Of a stretch of DNA of 64,000 nt, positions 47,551 to 58,499 are shown in pieces. Made by a program: the position numbers and the translations under genes. The notes under the pieces were generated by a model, which searched no databases, was not told the DNA's origin, and saw only the letters and a program-made list of their open reading frames with translations. The stretch is from Albugo candida (Eukaryota; Oomycota; Peronosporomycetes; Albuginales): the NCBI GenBank assembly GCA_040437565.1, contig JBDOQK010000013.1, positions 124,001 to 188,000 of the forward strand, read 5' to 3'. Within the stretch, counting starts at the first letter, position 1. Each line of letters begins with the position of its first letter.

Positions 47551-47704
47551 GACTAATATAAATTGATCGATATATTACTGCGTCTACGTAAGATAGATAC
47601 ATAGTAGCATACACGTTTCCACGTTTTCGCATTTCCTCGCTTCCCTCCCTACCACGCAGCAAGATACAACGAGTTGCGCAATAATAACGGCATTCAAGCA
47701 AACA

Positions 47705-49503
47705 ATGGATTACACGAAAGAATATGATGTCATTGTTCAGAATGAATTGCTGCAGCCACCAACCGGACTTGTTGGAGTTGACAATAGTTCTCGCAAAGCG
47801 ATGAAAAAGGAATTGAATGAATTCGCTGCCACCCAAGGCTATGGGATAGTGACAAAAACATCCTACAAGTAGCGTGACGGGCACTATACGGTCCATTACA
47901 AATATGACCGGGGAGGGCTTACCGCAATCGGCTTGTTCTAACGGAAGAGACTAGAACACGGAAGACTTCGACAGTACTCGCCAATTGTCCATTCCGCTTG
48001 GAAGTCATACAGGATGAACTGCACCAGACTTTCCACGTGGTTGAAGAGGATCATAATCATATGCCATGCACCTCCACAAGCGCCCATCCTGTCCATCTTA
48101 GACTCGAAACATAAATGGAAAAGACAATAGTTGGATTATATGATGCTAGGGTCCCAACTAGAAACATTCAAACATTTTTACGGAATGATCATGGAATTCT
48201 TTTGCCTTAAACAAAACCGGATAACGTCCGCCAAGCCGCAATTTTTAGAGCTTTGGATGACCGTACACCGACGGATGCACTTGTACAGAAATTTCGCAGA
48301 TTGCAATATGATGTTGGAACAATAGTGAGCAATGATGACGACAAAATTTCCCGCCTCTACTTGCCCATCCAAGATCCACCGAGATGGCTCGGAGCCACAA
48401 TGACAAATTTCTGGTGGATGCCACATATAAGACAACTTCATGACGAAAGAGAGTCAATCCTCATACTCTTCAGCAATAAAATTCTTTCGATCGATCTGTA
48501 GGGACGGATTTCTCCCGAAAGTTTTTGTCTTTGATCACAAGCTGGCGTTAATTTCAGTAATTCAAGAACACTTCCCTGCTTCCAAAATTCTGTAATGTGT
48601 ATGGCATATTGAATAAAACATAGTGAAAAATGCAAAGCATCTATATCAAAAGAAGAATAATGGATAGCCTTCATGAAAGATTGGAGAGAAATCATTTACG
48701 CACAAACAGAAGGCTCCTTCGATGAACTGTGGCAACGATTCAAATTGCGTGCAGACAGTGCAATCATCAAGTATATTGTCGAAACATGGATTCCCTACAA
48801 AGAAATGTTTGTTACTGCTTGGCTGACCGTATTACGCATTTTGGTCATACTGTAACCTCGCGCGGCGGAAGCGCTCACCACATGATCAAGCAATACATGC
48901 CAACTAGCATGAACAACCTTCTTTCGTGCTGCGAAAAATTACACCTATCTATTGAAAATAATCTTGCAGAGCACGATGTGTCCCGACAGCGTCAACAAAT
49001 GAGAATATGCAAATAAAAGTTGCCCGCCAGCCACAAAGAAACGACGAAGACGTATGCTCTGGAAGATTTTTCACAGTATGGGGTTTTCCCTGTAAGCACA
49101 GCTGCGTCAATACCTGTGTCAAAAACAAACCTTGAAAATGAGCGAAATCCATTTGCATCGGCACTTGGCTAAGCCCCACCAACTAAGTCCTCCTCCGTTT
49201 CGGCCAGCCAAAAGTCTCCCGATGTTACTTGATCAAGTGGCCACCTGCTTTGGGGCCTTGCCAGACCATCAGCAGGCTACGACAGTCAATGAAGCTCAGA
49301 CGCTTTCGCAACAAATTCCAAAGACTTTGCAAGAGCTAGTAATTGCGCGCCCCAAAAGAAAGGCCGCGCCAACAAAATGGATCGATTTATCTGGGTTTGA
49401 ACATGTGGAACCCAACGAAAAACCCAAAAAACGTTTATGCAGAGCTTGTGGGGAAGGAGGGCACCGCTCGGACTCTAAGAAGTGCAAGAAAAACATCAAG
49501 TAA
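47705..49503 (+). pseudogene. Decayed MULE transposase with FAR1-like N-terminus
   Basis: The first piece starts MDYTKEYDVIVQNELLQPPT and contains GYGIVTKTSYK followed by YTVHYKYDRGG, the pattern of FAR1-type DNA-binding domains. Middle frames carry ALDDRTPTDALVQKF and DPPRWLGATMTNFWW. Near 48675-49015 there is TEGSFDELWQRFKLRAD and HFGHTVTSRGGSAHHMIKQY, the conserved C-terminal region of MULE transposases (TSR..AH..IK). It ends with the zinc knuckle CRACGEGGHRSDSKKC. Several stops and frame changes interrupt it, so no full-length protein is made from this copy. Confidence 0.75.
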
Positions 49504-49570
49504 GAAATTCTATTATGAATCTTAGGTAGACGCAGTGATATAGGCATCCTGTCGATTAATCGTTCTGTTT

Positions 49571-49642
49571 TACACAAATTAGCCAATCAGACATGTTTTG
49601 TCTGTGGCTATAGTGAAAACGTGTGTGGGAATAGTGAAAACG
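49571..49642 (-). repeat. Degenerate inner copy of the MULE-1 right TIR
   Basis: tacacaaattagccaatcag followed by a tgttttgtctgtgg core and altered gtgaaaacg blocks. It is similar to the terminal repeat but diverged, about 40 bp inside it. Confidence 0.65.
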
Positions 49643-49679
49643 ATCGATGAATCACACAATTTAGCCAATCATACCCGCT

Positions 49680-49751
49680 TACACAAATTAGCCAATCAGA
49701 GATGTTTTGTCTGTGGCATTAGTCAAAACGTCTGTGGCAATAGTCACACCC
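49680..49751 (-). repeat. Right TIR of MULE-1
   Basis: 72 bp ending ggcaatagtcacaccc. It pairs with 47479-47550. Confidence 0.9.
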
Positions 49752-49760
49752 ATTAAAAAA
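49752..49760. repeat. Shared 9-bp target site between MULE-1 and MULE-2
   Basis: attaaaaaa. It serves as the right duplication of MULE-1 and as the left flank of MULE-2; the right flank of MULE-2 at 56348-56356 is attagaaaa, one base different. Confidence 0.75.
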
Positions 49761-49892
49761 GGCCGCCGCTATGGCCACAGACATTGATACTACGGCCACA
49801 AACAATTGATCTAACCAATCACAGCTCACCAAATTTAAGAAAAACGACTTTTATCTGATCCAAAAATTAAAGTTTGATCTTGTAAATGTAGA

Positions 49893-50030
49893 TGATCTGT
49901 AATTAACGACACCCAGGGAGCTTAGATTTGGAAGATGTTTTATTAGGTTCTTAGTACACTTAACAGTTAATCTAAGCCTTTACAAACTACTGCATCTTAT
50001 CTGCACATTCATTATGTTGAACATCGAACA
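49893..50030 (-). repeat. Left LTR (3' LTR in element sense)
   Basis: 138 bp, TG...CA type, matching 55689-55826 at roughly 88% by hand count. A purine-rich tract (gagggggag in element sense) lies immediately inside it, the expected polypurine tract position. Confidence 0.8.
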
Positions 50031-53000
50031 CTCCCCCTCAACATGCTTCAACGGCTTCCACTTGACTTAATGAGGTGTTCGAAGTGTTTTGTCGATATTG
50101 GATTTGTCAAAAATTCGGCTAGTTGCTGTTTCGTTGGGATGTAGTCCAATCGGGTAGCTGCGTATTTAATGTGCTGGCGAATAAAATGATGCATGATGTC
50201 GATATGCTTCGCTCGACTCCGATAACCATCGTTTGTTGCAATTGCGATGGCGCTCTGATTATCCACAAGTAGTTGGATAGGCCTGTCGAGCTGATGTCCC
50301 ATTTCTTGCAATAACTGCTTCACGCATATAGTTTCTTGCACACACACAAACATTGCCATGTATTCAGGTTCAGCTGAAGTAAGCGCAATGCTTTTCTGCA
50401 GTCGGGATTTGTATACAACTGGAGTTCCATTTACCATGACCATAATGCCGGATGTTGCACGTCGATCATCTCGACTGCCTCCCCAATCTGAATCGCTGTA
50501 GGCATTAACCATCAGTTCTCCATTTTTACCGGTAAATATCAAACCAAGTTCCGAAGTTGTCATCTGGTGCTCATTGCGATATAAAGTAGGGATCCAATCA
50601 ATGAACGATATGGCCTGTTCTTCAGGTTTTCATCTTCATTTGAGGTTTGTGTTAGTTTTTGACTTGTGCAAGCTGGATTGTAAACAGGAGCTGACTTTTC
50701 TTGGCCGAATTTATCAATTATCCGCTTTATAACAGCCTTCTACGACAAGTGCATCACTTTCATTTTGTTGTCTTACGATAATTCCATACTCAAAATGTAC
50801 TTTGCCGCACCCAATCTCTTCATTGTGAATATTTGGCAAGTAGTTTGCTGATGCCTTCTATTACATCGATTGATTTTGCTGAAATCAACATGTCATCCAC
50901 ACAAAGTGCGATATACACGAAATTTGTTTGTTCAGGGCGAACGAAAATACATGGGTCGGATGTTCATCGCTTGAACCCAAGCTCCAATAAAACTTCAGAG
51001 ATGGTCCTGTACCATACTGCTGATGCTTGCTTCAATCCATATAAACTTTGTTGCAGTTTGCACAATTGACCCGGCTTTATTTTCAATCCTGGCGGTGGCC
51101 ACATGTACACATCTCCTTCCAAATATCCATTAAGAAATGCTGTTTCCACATCCTACTGGTGAATTTCGTAACCAAGTTGTCCCACAGACACTGAGGAATA
51201 CTCTGATCGAACTAGTGCTTTCAACTGGAGCATATGTTTCCTTCTAGTCGACTCCAGCTGTTTGTCGAAATCCTTGCGCAACCAGTCGTGCCTTATATCT
51301 CTTAATTGCACCATGTTCGTCTCGCTTTATTGCAAACACCATTCAGATCCGATCACCTTTTGGTCGTTTGGACGATCTACTATTTCCCATGTCTTCTTTT
51401 CATCCAATGACTTGGACTCTGATGCTATCGCATCTTTCCACTGGACACCTTCACCGCTTTGCAAAGCTTCCTAATATGTTGTAGGGATTTCAATGGCTGC
51501 GTTTGGTTGCTCAGACATAAGCCGAAGTCGCATTAACTCTCGATTGACTTCATCATGATCGAGCTTATTTTCATCTGCATATTGAATAATAGCATCGCTG
51601 AACCCACTTGCTGGTGGGGCTCGATGGCGACGTCGGGGTACGATACAGGTGTCGTGATTATGAGAATACTCACCCATCTCGATTCTCCCCCTCTACACAA
51701 TATTGGTTGCTGGACATTGGCACTGAGTAGTAAATTGGCTGGGACGTACTGGGATAAGTTCTCGAACATAATCTTCATCCACCTCCATGGAGGAAGGGCC
51801 TTCAACTTCGTGATCCAAGGATACTTAGGGTGTGTCGGATCGTCCAGGTACCGTAGGTTGGTGATTGTGGTATGGTTGACCAGCTCGATCAATTTCCATA
51901 AACCGAGGTTTCTAAGACTCGATGCGCACACATGGAGTACGATGATCATCATCAAATGAGTTCCGTCTTGGAGTCATTTCAGGGTTTTGGATAACGACTT
52001 GAACATACTTGGTCTGATTTACTTTTGTTGGGTGAATACTTCGGGATATCTCCACTCGCTTGTTCGATGTGTTGAATACCCGATACGCTTTCGAGTCGCC
52101 AGCATATCCCAGGAAAATAAGCATGAGTAGGACTTCGCGCCTAATTTAGATCGCTTCGACTTGTCGATATGTGCAAAGCCAGTACATCCAAAAACACGGA
52201 GATGACTGAGATCTGGCTTTTCTTTGAAACAAATTTCCATTGGTGTGCAGTATGGTCGAAGACTTTTTGGAACGCGAGTTTGTGATGTATGCTGCGGTAT
52301 TGACCGCTTCTGCCCACCAATCCTTTGCCACATTCTTGTGCTCAAGCATTGCACGAGCTATTTCCATGAGTGTACGTTCATTCGTTTCGCCAAACCATTC
52401 TGTTGCGGTAAGAACGGGGCCGTTGTCTGATGGACTATCCCGTTTCGTCTACACTCTTCCTCGAACCGCCTGTTCACAAACTCTGTACCGCAATCCGTAC
52501 GTATACACTTGATCCTGTTATTGGTTTGGCATTCCATCATGGCTTAGTATTGGATGAAATAATCGAACACTTGCAATTTTGTCCGTAGAAAGTAAACTTT
52601 GACCAATCGTGAGTAATCGTCGATAAACGTCAATGTATATCGAGAACCACCTGCTGATGCACTTGGGCTCCGGTGGAACATTCTTGCGTTTGATTAAGTT
52701 GAGCCAATGAAAGATGACCAAAACGAGCATGCCATATTTCTCAGTCTTGACTGTCTTCGCTGGAAGATGCCGCCGAAGCCGTTTCGGTTGGTGTCCTTGG
52801 GAGTGTATATAGCTTGTACATCTTCCCACTCCGCTTTATGCGTATGATCGTCTCGGTCTCTGACTTAATCTCGCAGCAGTTGTTGTCGAAAGAGACATTA
52901 AGTCCACGGGCCACTAATGAGGGGATTGATAGTAGCCGTCAGTCCAATTTTGGAGCGTACAACAAGTCATGAATGGTGACATGTTCACCATTGCTGAGAC

Positions 53001-53925
53001 TAACCGGTATTGAACCAGTACTAACAGCCTCGACTGTAGTTCCATTTGCGATTAACATTCTGATTGGACTTTCCAGATACATCAGTGCTACAAATTTTGA
53101 CTTGTCATAGCTCATATGACTGCTCGCATCGCTGTCCAAAAGCCAGTCATTCTTCTTTTGGGCAGTAATGCCATAAACGTATGATCGTTCCGGCTTGAAC
53201 GTCCTTTTTCTTTGCTTCGTTGAAAACATTTGGCCTGTCTGTGTTCACGCTTTCTACAGCTGGAACATTTTCCCATTAAACGCGCTCCTGTTGATTCGAG
53301 CATTGTTGGGTCTTGTCTTCGAAAACGTTTCTCTTGTTGCCTTTAGTGCAACCTCCTTTGATTCCTTTTTCTGCATATTGTCCCACTCTCGGCGAAAACT
53401 TTCACGCGCACTCATCAAGTCGATTCCAGGCATGTTTTCTTAGGATTTGTGTGATGTTTTCATAGTCTTCAGACAGACTACCCAAAAGCACCACGAGCAT
53501 TTCCTGCTCATCCATCACGTCTCCGATAGACGACATGCTCATCCTTAGTTCATCGAACTATATCATATGCTTCATCAAGCTGCTCTCTGTTTTTATCTTG
53601 AAGTCGTGCAGCTGACGTCGCACTTGCACTCGATTGTGTAAACTTTACGAACAAAAAAAATCCTTTAGTGTATCCCAAAGCTGCCTCGTCGATGTCGCAT
53701 TTTGGGATCATCGACCGGTATTGAGTGCTGAGCTTCATCGACAAGATGAAAAAGCCTTTAAGTTGTTCTCTCTCCAGACTTCCACCGCTTTATCGTCCTC
53801 GCTCTTGACGTTTACAGGTCCGTCGATATGGTCCAGTAGCCCTTTCTTCGCCAGTCTCATGCTCGCGTTGAACTCCCAATAAATGTATCTGTCGTCCCTG
53901 AGCACGTCATTGTTCGAATCTGCTG

Positions 53926-54025
53926 NNNNNNNNNNNNNNNNNNNNNNNNNNNNNNNNNNNNNNNNNNNNNNNNNNNNNNNNNNNNNNNNNNNNNNNNNNN
54001 NNNNNNNNNNNNNNNNNNNNNNNNN
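53926..54025. other. N100 gap inside the Copia locus
   Basis: The left edge lies near the gag start of one copy and the right edge in the integrase region of another. The edges do not match each other, so the amount of missing sequence is unknown. Confidence 0.7.
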
Positions 54026-55688
54026 GAACCGCCTGTTCAAAAACTCTGTACCGCAATCCGTACGTATACACTTGATCCTGTTGTTGGTTGGCGTTCCATC
54101 ATGGCTTTGTATTGGATGAAATAATAGAACACTTGCGATTTTGTCCGTAGAAAATAAACTTTGACCAATCGTGAGTAATCGTCGATAAACGTCAATGTAT
54201 ATCGAGAACCACCTGCTGATGTCGTTTTCATCGGCCCCATGAGATCACTGTGAACTATTTGTAACACTTTCGTTGTCTTTACCTCATTACTCTTTGCCTT
54301 GGAAATGGTTCCACCGATGATTTTCCCTTTGCACAACCCGCGCAAACATTATCTTTGTCATCATCGTGAATCGAACGTTCTTTCACTTGGACTCCGGTAA
54401 AACATTTTTGCGTTTGTTTCAAGTTGAGCGAATGGAAGATGACCCAAACGAGCATGCCATATTTCCCAGTCTTGACTGTCTTCGCTGGAAGATGCCGCCG
54501 ATGCCGTTTCGGATGGTGTCCTCGGGAGTGTATGTAGTTTGTACATCTTCCCACTCCGCTTTATACGTATGATCGTCTCGGTCTATGACTTAATCTTGCA
54601 CCAGTTGTTGCCAAAAGAGACATTAAGTCCGCGGGCCACTAATGAGGGGATTGATAGTAGCCGTCGGTCCAATTTTGGAACGTACAATACGTCATACATG
54701 TTCACCATTGCTGAGATTAACCGGTATTGAACCAGTACTAACAGCTTCGACTGTACTTCCATTTGCGATTGATATTTTGATTGGACTTTCCAGATCCATC
54801 AGTGATAAGAATTCTGACTTGTCATAGCTCATGTGGCTGCTCACACCGTTGTCCAAAAGCCAGTCATTCCCTCATGTGCTCCATCAAGCTGCTCCCTCTT
54901 TCCATCTTCATGCCATATAAACGCATGATCGTTCCGGCTTGAACGTACTTTTTCTTTGCTTCGTTGAAAACATTCGACTTGTCTGTGTCCACACTTTGCA
55001 CAGTTGAAACATTTCCCATCAAACGCGTTCCCGTTGATTCGAGCATTGTTGGGTCTTGTCTTCGGAAACTTTTCCCTTGTTGCCTTCAGTGCAACCTCCT
55101 TTGATTCCTTTTTCTGCATATTGTCCCACTCTCGGCGAAGAATTTCACGGGCACTCATCAAGTCGATTCCATACATGTTTTCAGGATTCGTGTGATGTGT
55201 TCATAGTCTTCAGACAGACTACCCAAAAGCATCATGAGCATTTCCTGCTCATCCATCACGTCTCCGATCGACGACATGCTCATCGCGAGTTCATCGAACT
55301 TCATCATGTGCTCGATCAAGCTGCTCCCTCTTTCCATCTTGAAGTCGTGCAACTGACGTCGCACTTGCACTCGATTGTGTAAACTTTTCCGAACAAAAAA
55401 ATCCCTTAATGTATCCCAAAGCTGCCTCGTCGATGTCGTATTCCTGATCATCGACTGGTATCGAGTGCTGAGCGTCATCGACAAGATGGAAAAGCCTTCA
55501 AGTCATTTGCTCTCCAGACTGCCATCGCTGTATCGTCCTCGCTCTTGACGTTTGCAGGTCCGTCGATATGGTCTAGCAGCCCCTTCCTCGCCAGTCTCAT
55601 GCGCGCGTTGAACTCCCAGTAAAAGTAGTTGTCGTCCCTGAGCACGTCATTGCTCGAATCCGCTGCGTTTGGGCTCATAGCCTGTAGC

Positions 55689-55826
55689 TAATCTGTAACC
55701 AACGACACCCAGGGAGCTTCAATTCGGAAGATCTTTTATTAGGTCCTTAGTCCACCTAACAGTTAATCTAAGCCTTTACAAACTACTGCATCTTATCTGC
55801 ACATCGTCCATGTTGAACATCCAACA
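55689..55826 (-). repeat. Right LTR (5' LTR in element sense)
   Basis: 138 bp, partner of 49893-50030. In element sense it begins tgttggatgttcaac, and the gag frame starts just inside it. Confidence 0.8.
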
Positions 55827-55956
55827 GTAGATCACATTCAGATCCGTGATCACATTTAGTACAATCGAAAGGATGATTAATTAATAAAAATTCTTAAACG
55901 CTTTCACGTGCTTTTTTGACTATAGGACCCTTCTCAATTTTGAATACGTCGAAAGG

Positions 55957-56079
55957 ATGCCTCCCAGGAAGAGGAAGACGCCGACGTGCGGCGCTTGTCA
56001 TCAAACGGGACACCGACGTTTTATCTGCAGCGTGCCCCGTCAATGCACAGAGCCGAAGTCAATATCTCACAAGACTTGA
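55957..56079 (+). pseudogene. Zinc-knuckle tail of a MULE transposase (MULE-2)
   Basis: A 40-codon frame starting MPPRKRKTPTCGACHQTGH has a C-x2-C-x4-H-x4-C knuckle followed by a stop. It resembles the C-termini of the other two MULE transposases here in layout. The upstream transposase is missing. Confidence 0.55.
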
Positions 56080-56301
56080 ACGTCATCCCATCGAAGATTC
56101 TCAACAGCAACAGCAACCTTTCCAACATCCTACTCCTTAAAGTATCTACTATTAACCTACCATACATTGACATCAGGGGAAAAAACGTACCTACGCTAGA
56201 ACAATATAAACAAAAACTGCGTAAGAAACAGAATAAGCTCGTGTATAAAAGTAGACAAGTGACCTGATTGGCTGGCGTACTTAGCAACAATTAAAATCTT
56301 T

Positions 56302-56347
56302 GAACTGTGATTGGTTAGATCAGTTGTCTGTGGCCATAGCGGCTCCC
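56302..56347 (-). repeat. Right terminal inverted repeat of MULE-2
   Basis: It ends ggccatagcggctccc and is the inverted partner of the left end at 49761, allowing for a 20-bp insertion there. Confidence 0.7.
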
Positions 56348-58499
56348 ATTAGAAAAGTATGCAAAATTTCTTTATGACGTTGATTGTATTCCCGAGAAGG
56401 CTCTGCTTGATTCCATTTCGTCCATTACGATCGATTGGAATGGAACTTTAAAAGAATCTCAGCGACACTTTTTGCCGAGTTGGAAACGACACGGTTTCAA
56501 TGGCGTAGCATGAGAAGATTTGAATCTTGAGAGGACCTCCAGTTCGCCAGCTCATGCGTCTAATATCGTCTTGTTGGTAGAAAAAAAAAGATTATGGGCG
56601 TCTTGACCAGATCTATAGCACGTGGCGATGCATCTTGAATGCCGCGGTTGCCGAATACCATGCATTCTTTACCAGGTAACACATCGACTTTTCCATGGAT
56701 CACATTCATTTGTGACCAAGCCAACACTCAAACAAATGCATGCAACAACGATGGAAAGTCCATAAGTGTTGGAATTTATCATCAGCATTTGGCATACGCA
56801 AATTTGTACCGCTGGAGCAGCACGAAATGAAAGATGGCCGCCAACGATATCAACCAAGTTGTTATGATTAAGGACCCAATCGCATTTTCATTGATCTTTT
56901 TCGATGTTCTTTAATCACTTGAATTAGTCATCATGTGAAAAGCCAAGCGCTTGGACGCCCTAACAGCCATTGACATGGTTCGGATTGGAATCTCTTCTCG
57001 CCTTGTTTCACGCCAGGTGAAATAATTGACTTTTGAAGGTTTTGACTCAGAAGTCTTGACACCAATGGTATGACTTTGTTGTCATTTTGGATTTGGTTAT
57101 TCCAAAAAGATGTCCCACTTTCAGACTTGCAGGCTGTGAGTGCTTGGATGACTCAGCAAAGCGAGATATTGCGCTTTTGTATTAATTATGCGCCTGCATA
57201 TCTATCGATCGTTGTGCGTCCACAAAGCGCAATTTTTGACTTCTCAAATAGCTATATCGCTGCCAAGTTGGAATCAAACTCACCAACGAGAGAAAAAGAA
57301 TTCAATTAAAATATTATCAACAACGCGGTACCTATCCTGAGCTCGCTTTAGTGGCGAATTAGATTGTGTTCCTGGCATTGGAGGCAAACCATTGCATTAT
57401 GTCGTAATTTGCACTATATCAAGGCAAGGATCTTCCTGATTCCGACGTCAACAAAGCTTATTCCGGAGACGACATCCGACCAATGCAGACTGGGCACTCT
57501 TCAAGTCCAAGAAAGATAATTTCCCTATCAGGAATAGACAAGTGTCCAAACAAGCAGCTGGGATGATCACGCTGTCGAAGAGTTACAGACGATCCAGTAC
57601 CCTCGCATCAAGCCGACCGGGTTATTTGGCATTACGTCCGGGGAAGAAGGCGATGCGACGGATTGTTCGCTTTCCGTCCGCTGTAGTTCGTTCTTTAGTA
57701 TTATGTAGCAAAAGGAGTAGTTGGCCGATCTGGGTGCGATGACGCACGCCTACAACCGAGAAATCGGACAGCATGAAGTCAAGCAGACACTACTTTCGCT
57801 GCGTTCGAGTCTCAAGCTTTGAAAAAAAAATCAAGCTCAGCATCAAATAATTTAAGTTGAGTCACGCTTCTCCGTGAGAGAATACGCCCAACATAGCAGA
57901 TCGTGTCACCTTGCAACTCCCAGATAATGTCAAGTTTTGCGACCTGGGCAAGATTCTCAGTCAAAAAAGACCAGAACGTCATGGCGGCGTCTAGATCGAT
58001 GCCAGAACCTTTGGAGATGAACTTTCTCGATATGGCCACCTTCATCTCGATAAAACCGCTGTCTATGTGATCAAACTCCAGATGCACTCAGAGAAGCACT
58101 TTGGCTTCCGCCAGAATTCACAACTACATACAATGAGAAAATCGGTCAAGACTTTTGTCTCCCCATCAGCCTCGAAGCTCAGTCTCAGGCTCAGCACCCA
58201 ATTGTACATGGCAATGGAATCTAACGCCGCGGAACGTAGTACGCGATGGTAATGCCGGGGAAGTCCACAAGACGTTCTCAGCATGAGCTGTTCTTGCTGT
58301 AACTATTACATACAGAATGAAGTAGACACTGTTTTAAATGCTGGGTGCGTTGATGATGGCAAAATTGATTCTGTTTTATGTTTGTCGTTTCCTGCTATTC
58401 TTCCTCTTCTATGCCTTTCTGTCCGCGTTTACGAACTATCTGGCTCTACCTGTATTTTGTAACTAACGTTCGACTATTCCTGTACATATCAGCCAAGAT
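56348..58499. other. Degenerate repeat-like DNA, no recognisable gene
   Basis: Many short open frames on both strands, each interrupted. A plus-strand stretch at about 57310-57480 reads YPELALVAN then VFLALEANHC, faintly like a decayed transposase. A minus-strand stretch at 57812-58087 (IEMKVAISRKFISKGSGIDL) looks protein-like but has no family match. I make no gene call. Confidence 0.4.

Larger units (their letters stand above)
47479..49751 (+). mobile_element. Mutator-like DNA transposon (MULE-1), 2273 bp
   Basis: Terminal inverted repeats of 72 bp (47479-47550 and 49680-49751) differ at one base, and a perfect 9-bp duplication surrounds the element. Inside, on the + strand, is a decayed transposase (47705-49503) with a FAR1-type N-terminus and a zinc-knuckle C-terminus. 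A second, degenerate copy of the terminal repeat lies just inside the right end (about 49571-49642). The ends look fit for recognition but the coding part is broken by several stops, so the copy is non-autonomous now. It was inserted exactly into the left target duplication of MULE-2. Confidence 0.87.
49893..55826 (-). mobile_element. Broken Ty1/Copia LTR retrotransposon, composite
   Basis: A fossil LTR element on the minus strand, flanked by a 5-bp duplication gtaga (49888-49892 and 55827-55831) and bounded by 138-bp LTRs. Internal order in element sense is gag with zinc knuckle, GAG-pre-integrase, integrase core, reverse transcriptase and RNase H, which is Copia order. The gag-to-integrase part occurs twice, at about 52020-53925 and 54026-55678, on either side of an N100 gap. 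The locus therefore holds parts of two related copies, either a tandem pair or a misjoin. It is broken in several places. LTR divergence near 12% suggests an old insertion, unless the two LTRs come from different copies. Confidence 0.8.
49761..56347. mobile_element. Second Mutator-like element (MULE-2) hosting a Copia insertion
   Basis: Its inverted ends (49761-49831 and about 56302-56347) share ccgctatggccacagaca and tgatctaaccaatcacag blocks. The left end has about 20 extra bp that duplicate a ggccaca block. Flanks attaaaaaa / attagaaaa fit an old 9-bp duplication. Apart from the Copia insertion only about 640 bp of the element remain. They include a CCHC knuckle ORF at 55957-56079, like the tail of a MULE transposase. 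It is older than MULE-1 and the Copia element, which both inserted in or at it. Confidence 0.7.

Noticed and set aside
57812-58087. Minus-strand ORF with IEMKVAISRKF as a gene
   Set aside because: No start context, no family, and surrounded by interrupted frames; kept only as part of the repeat-like tract.
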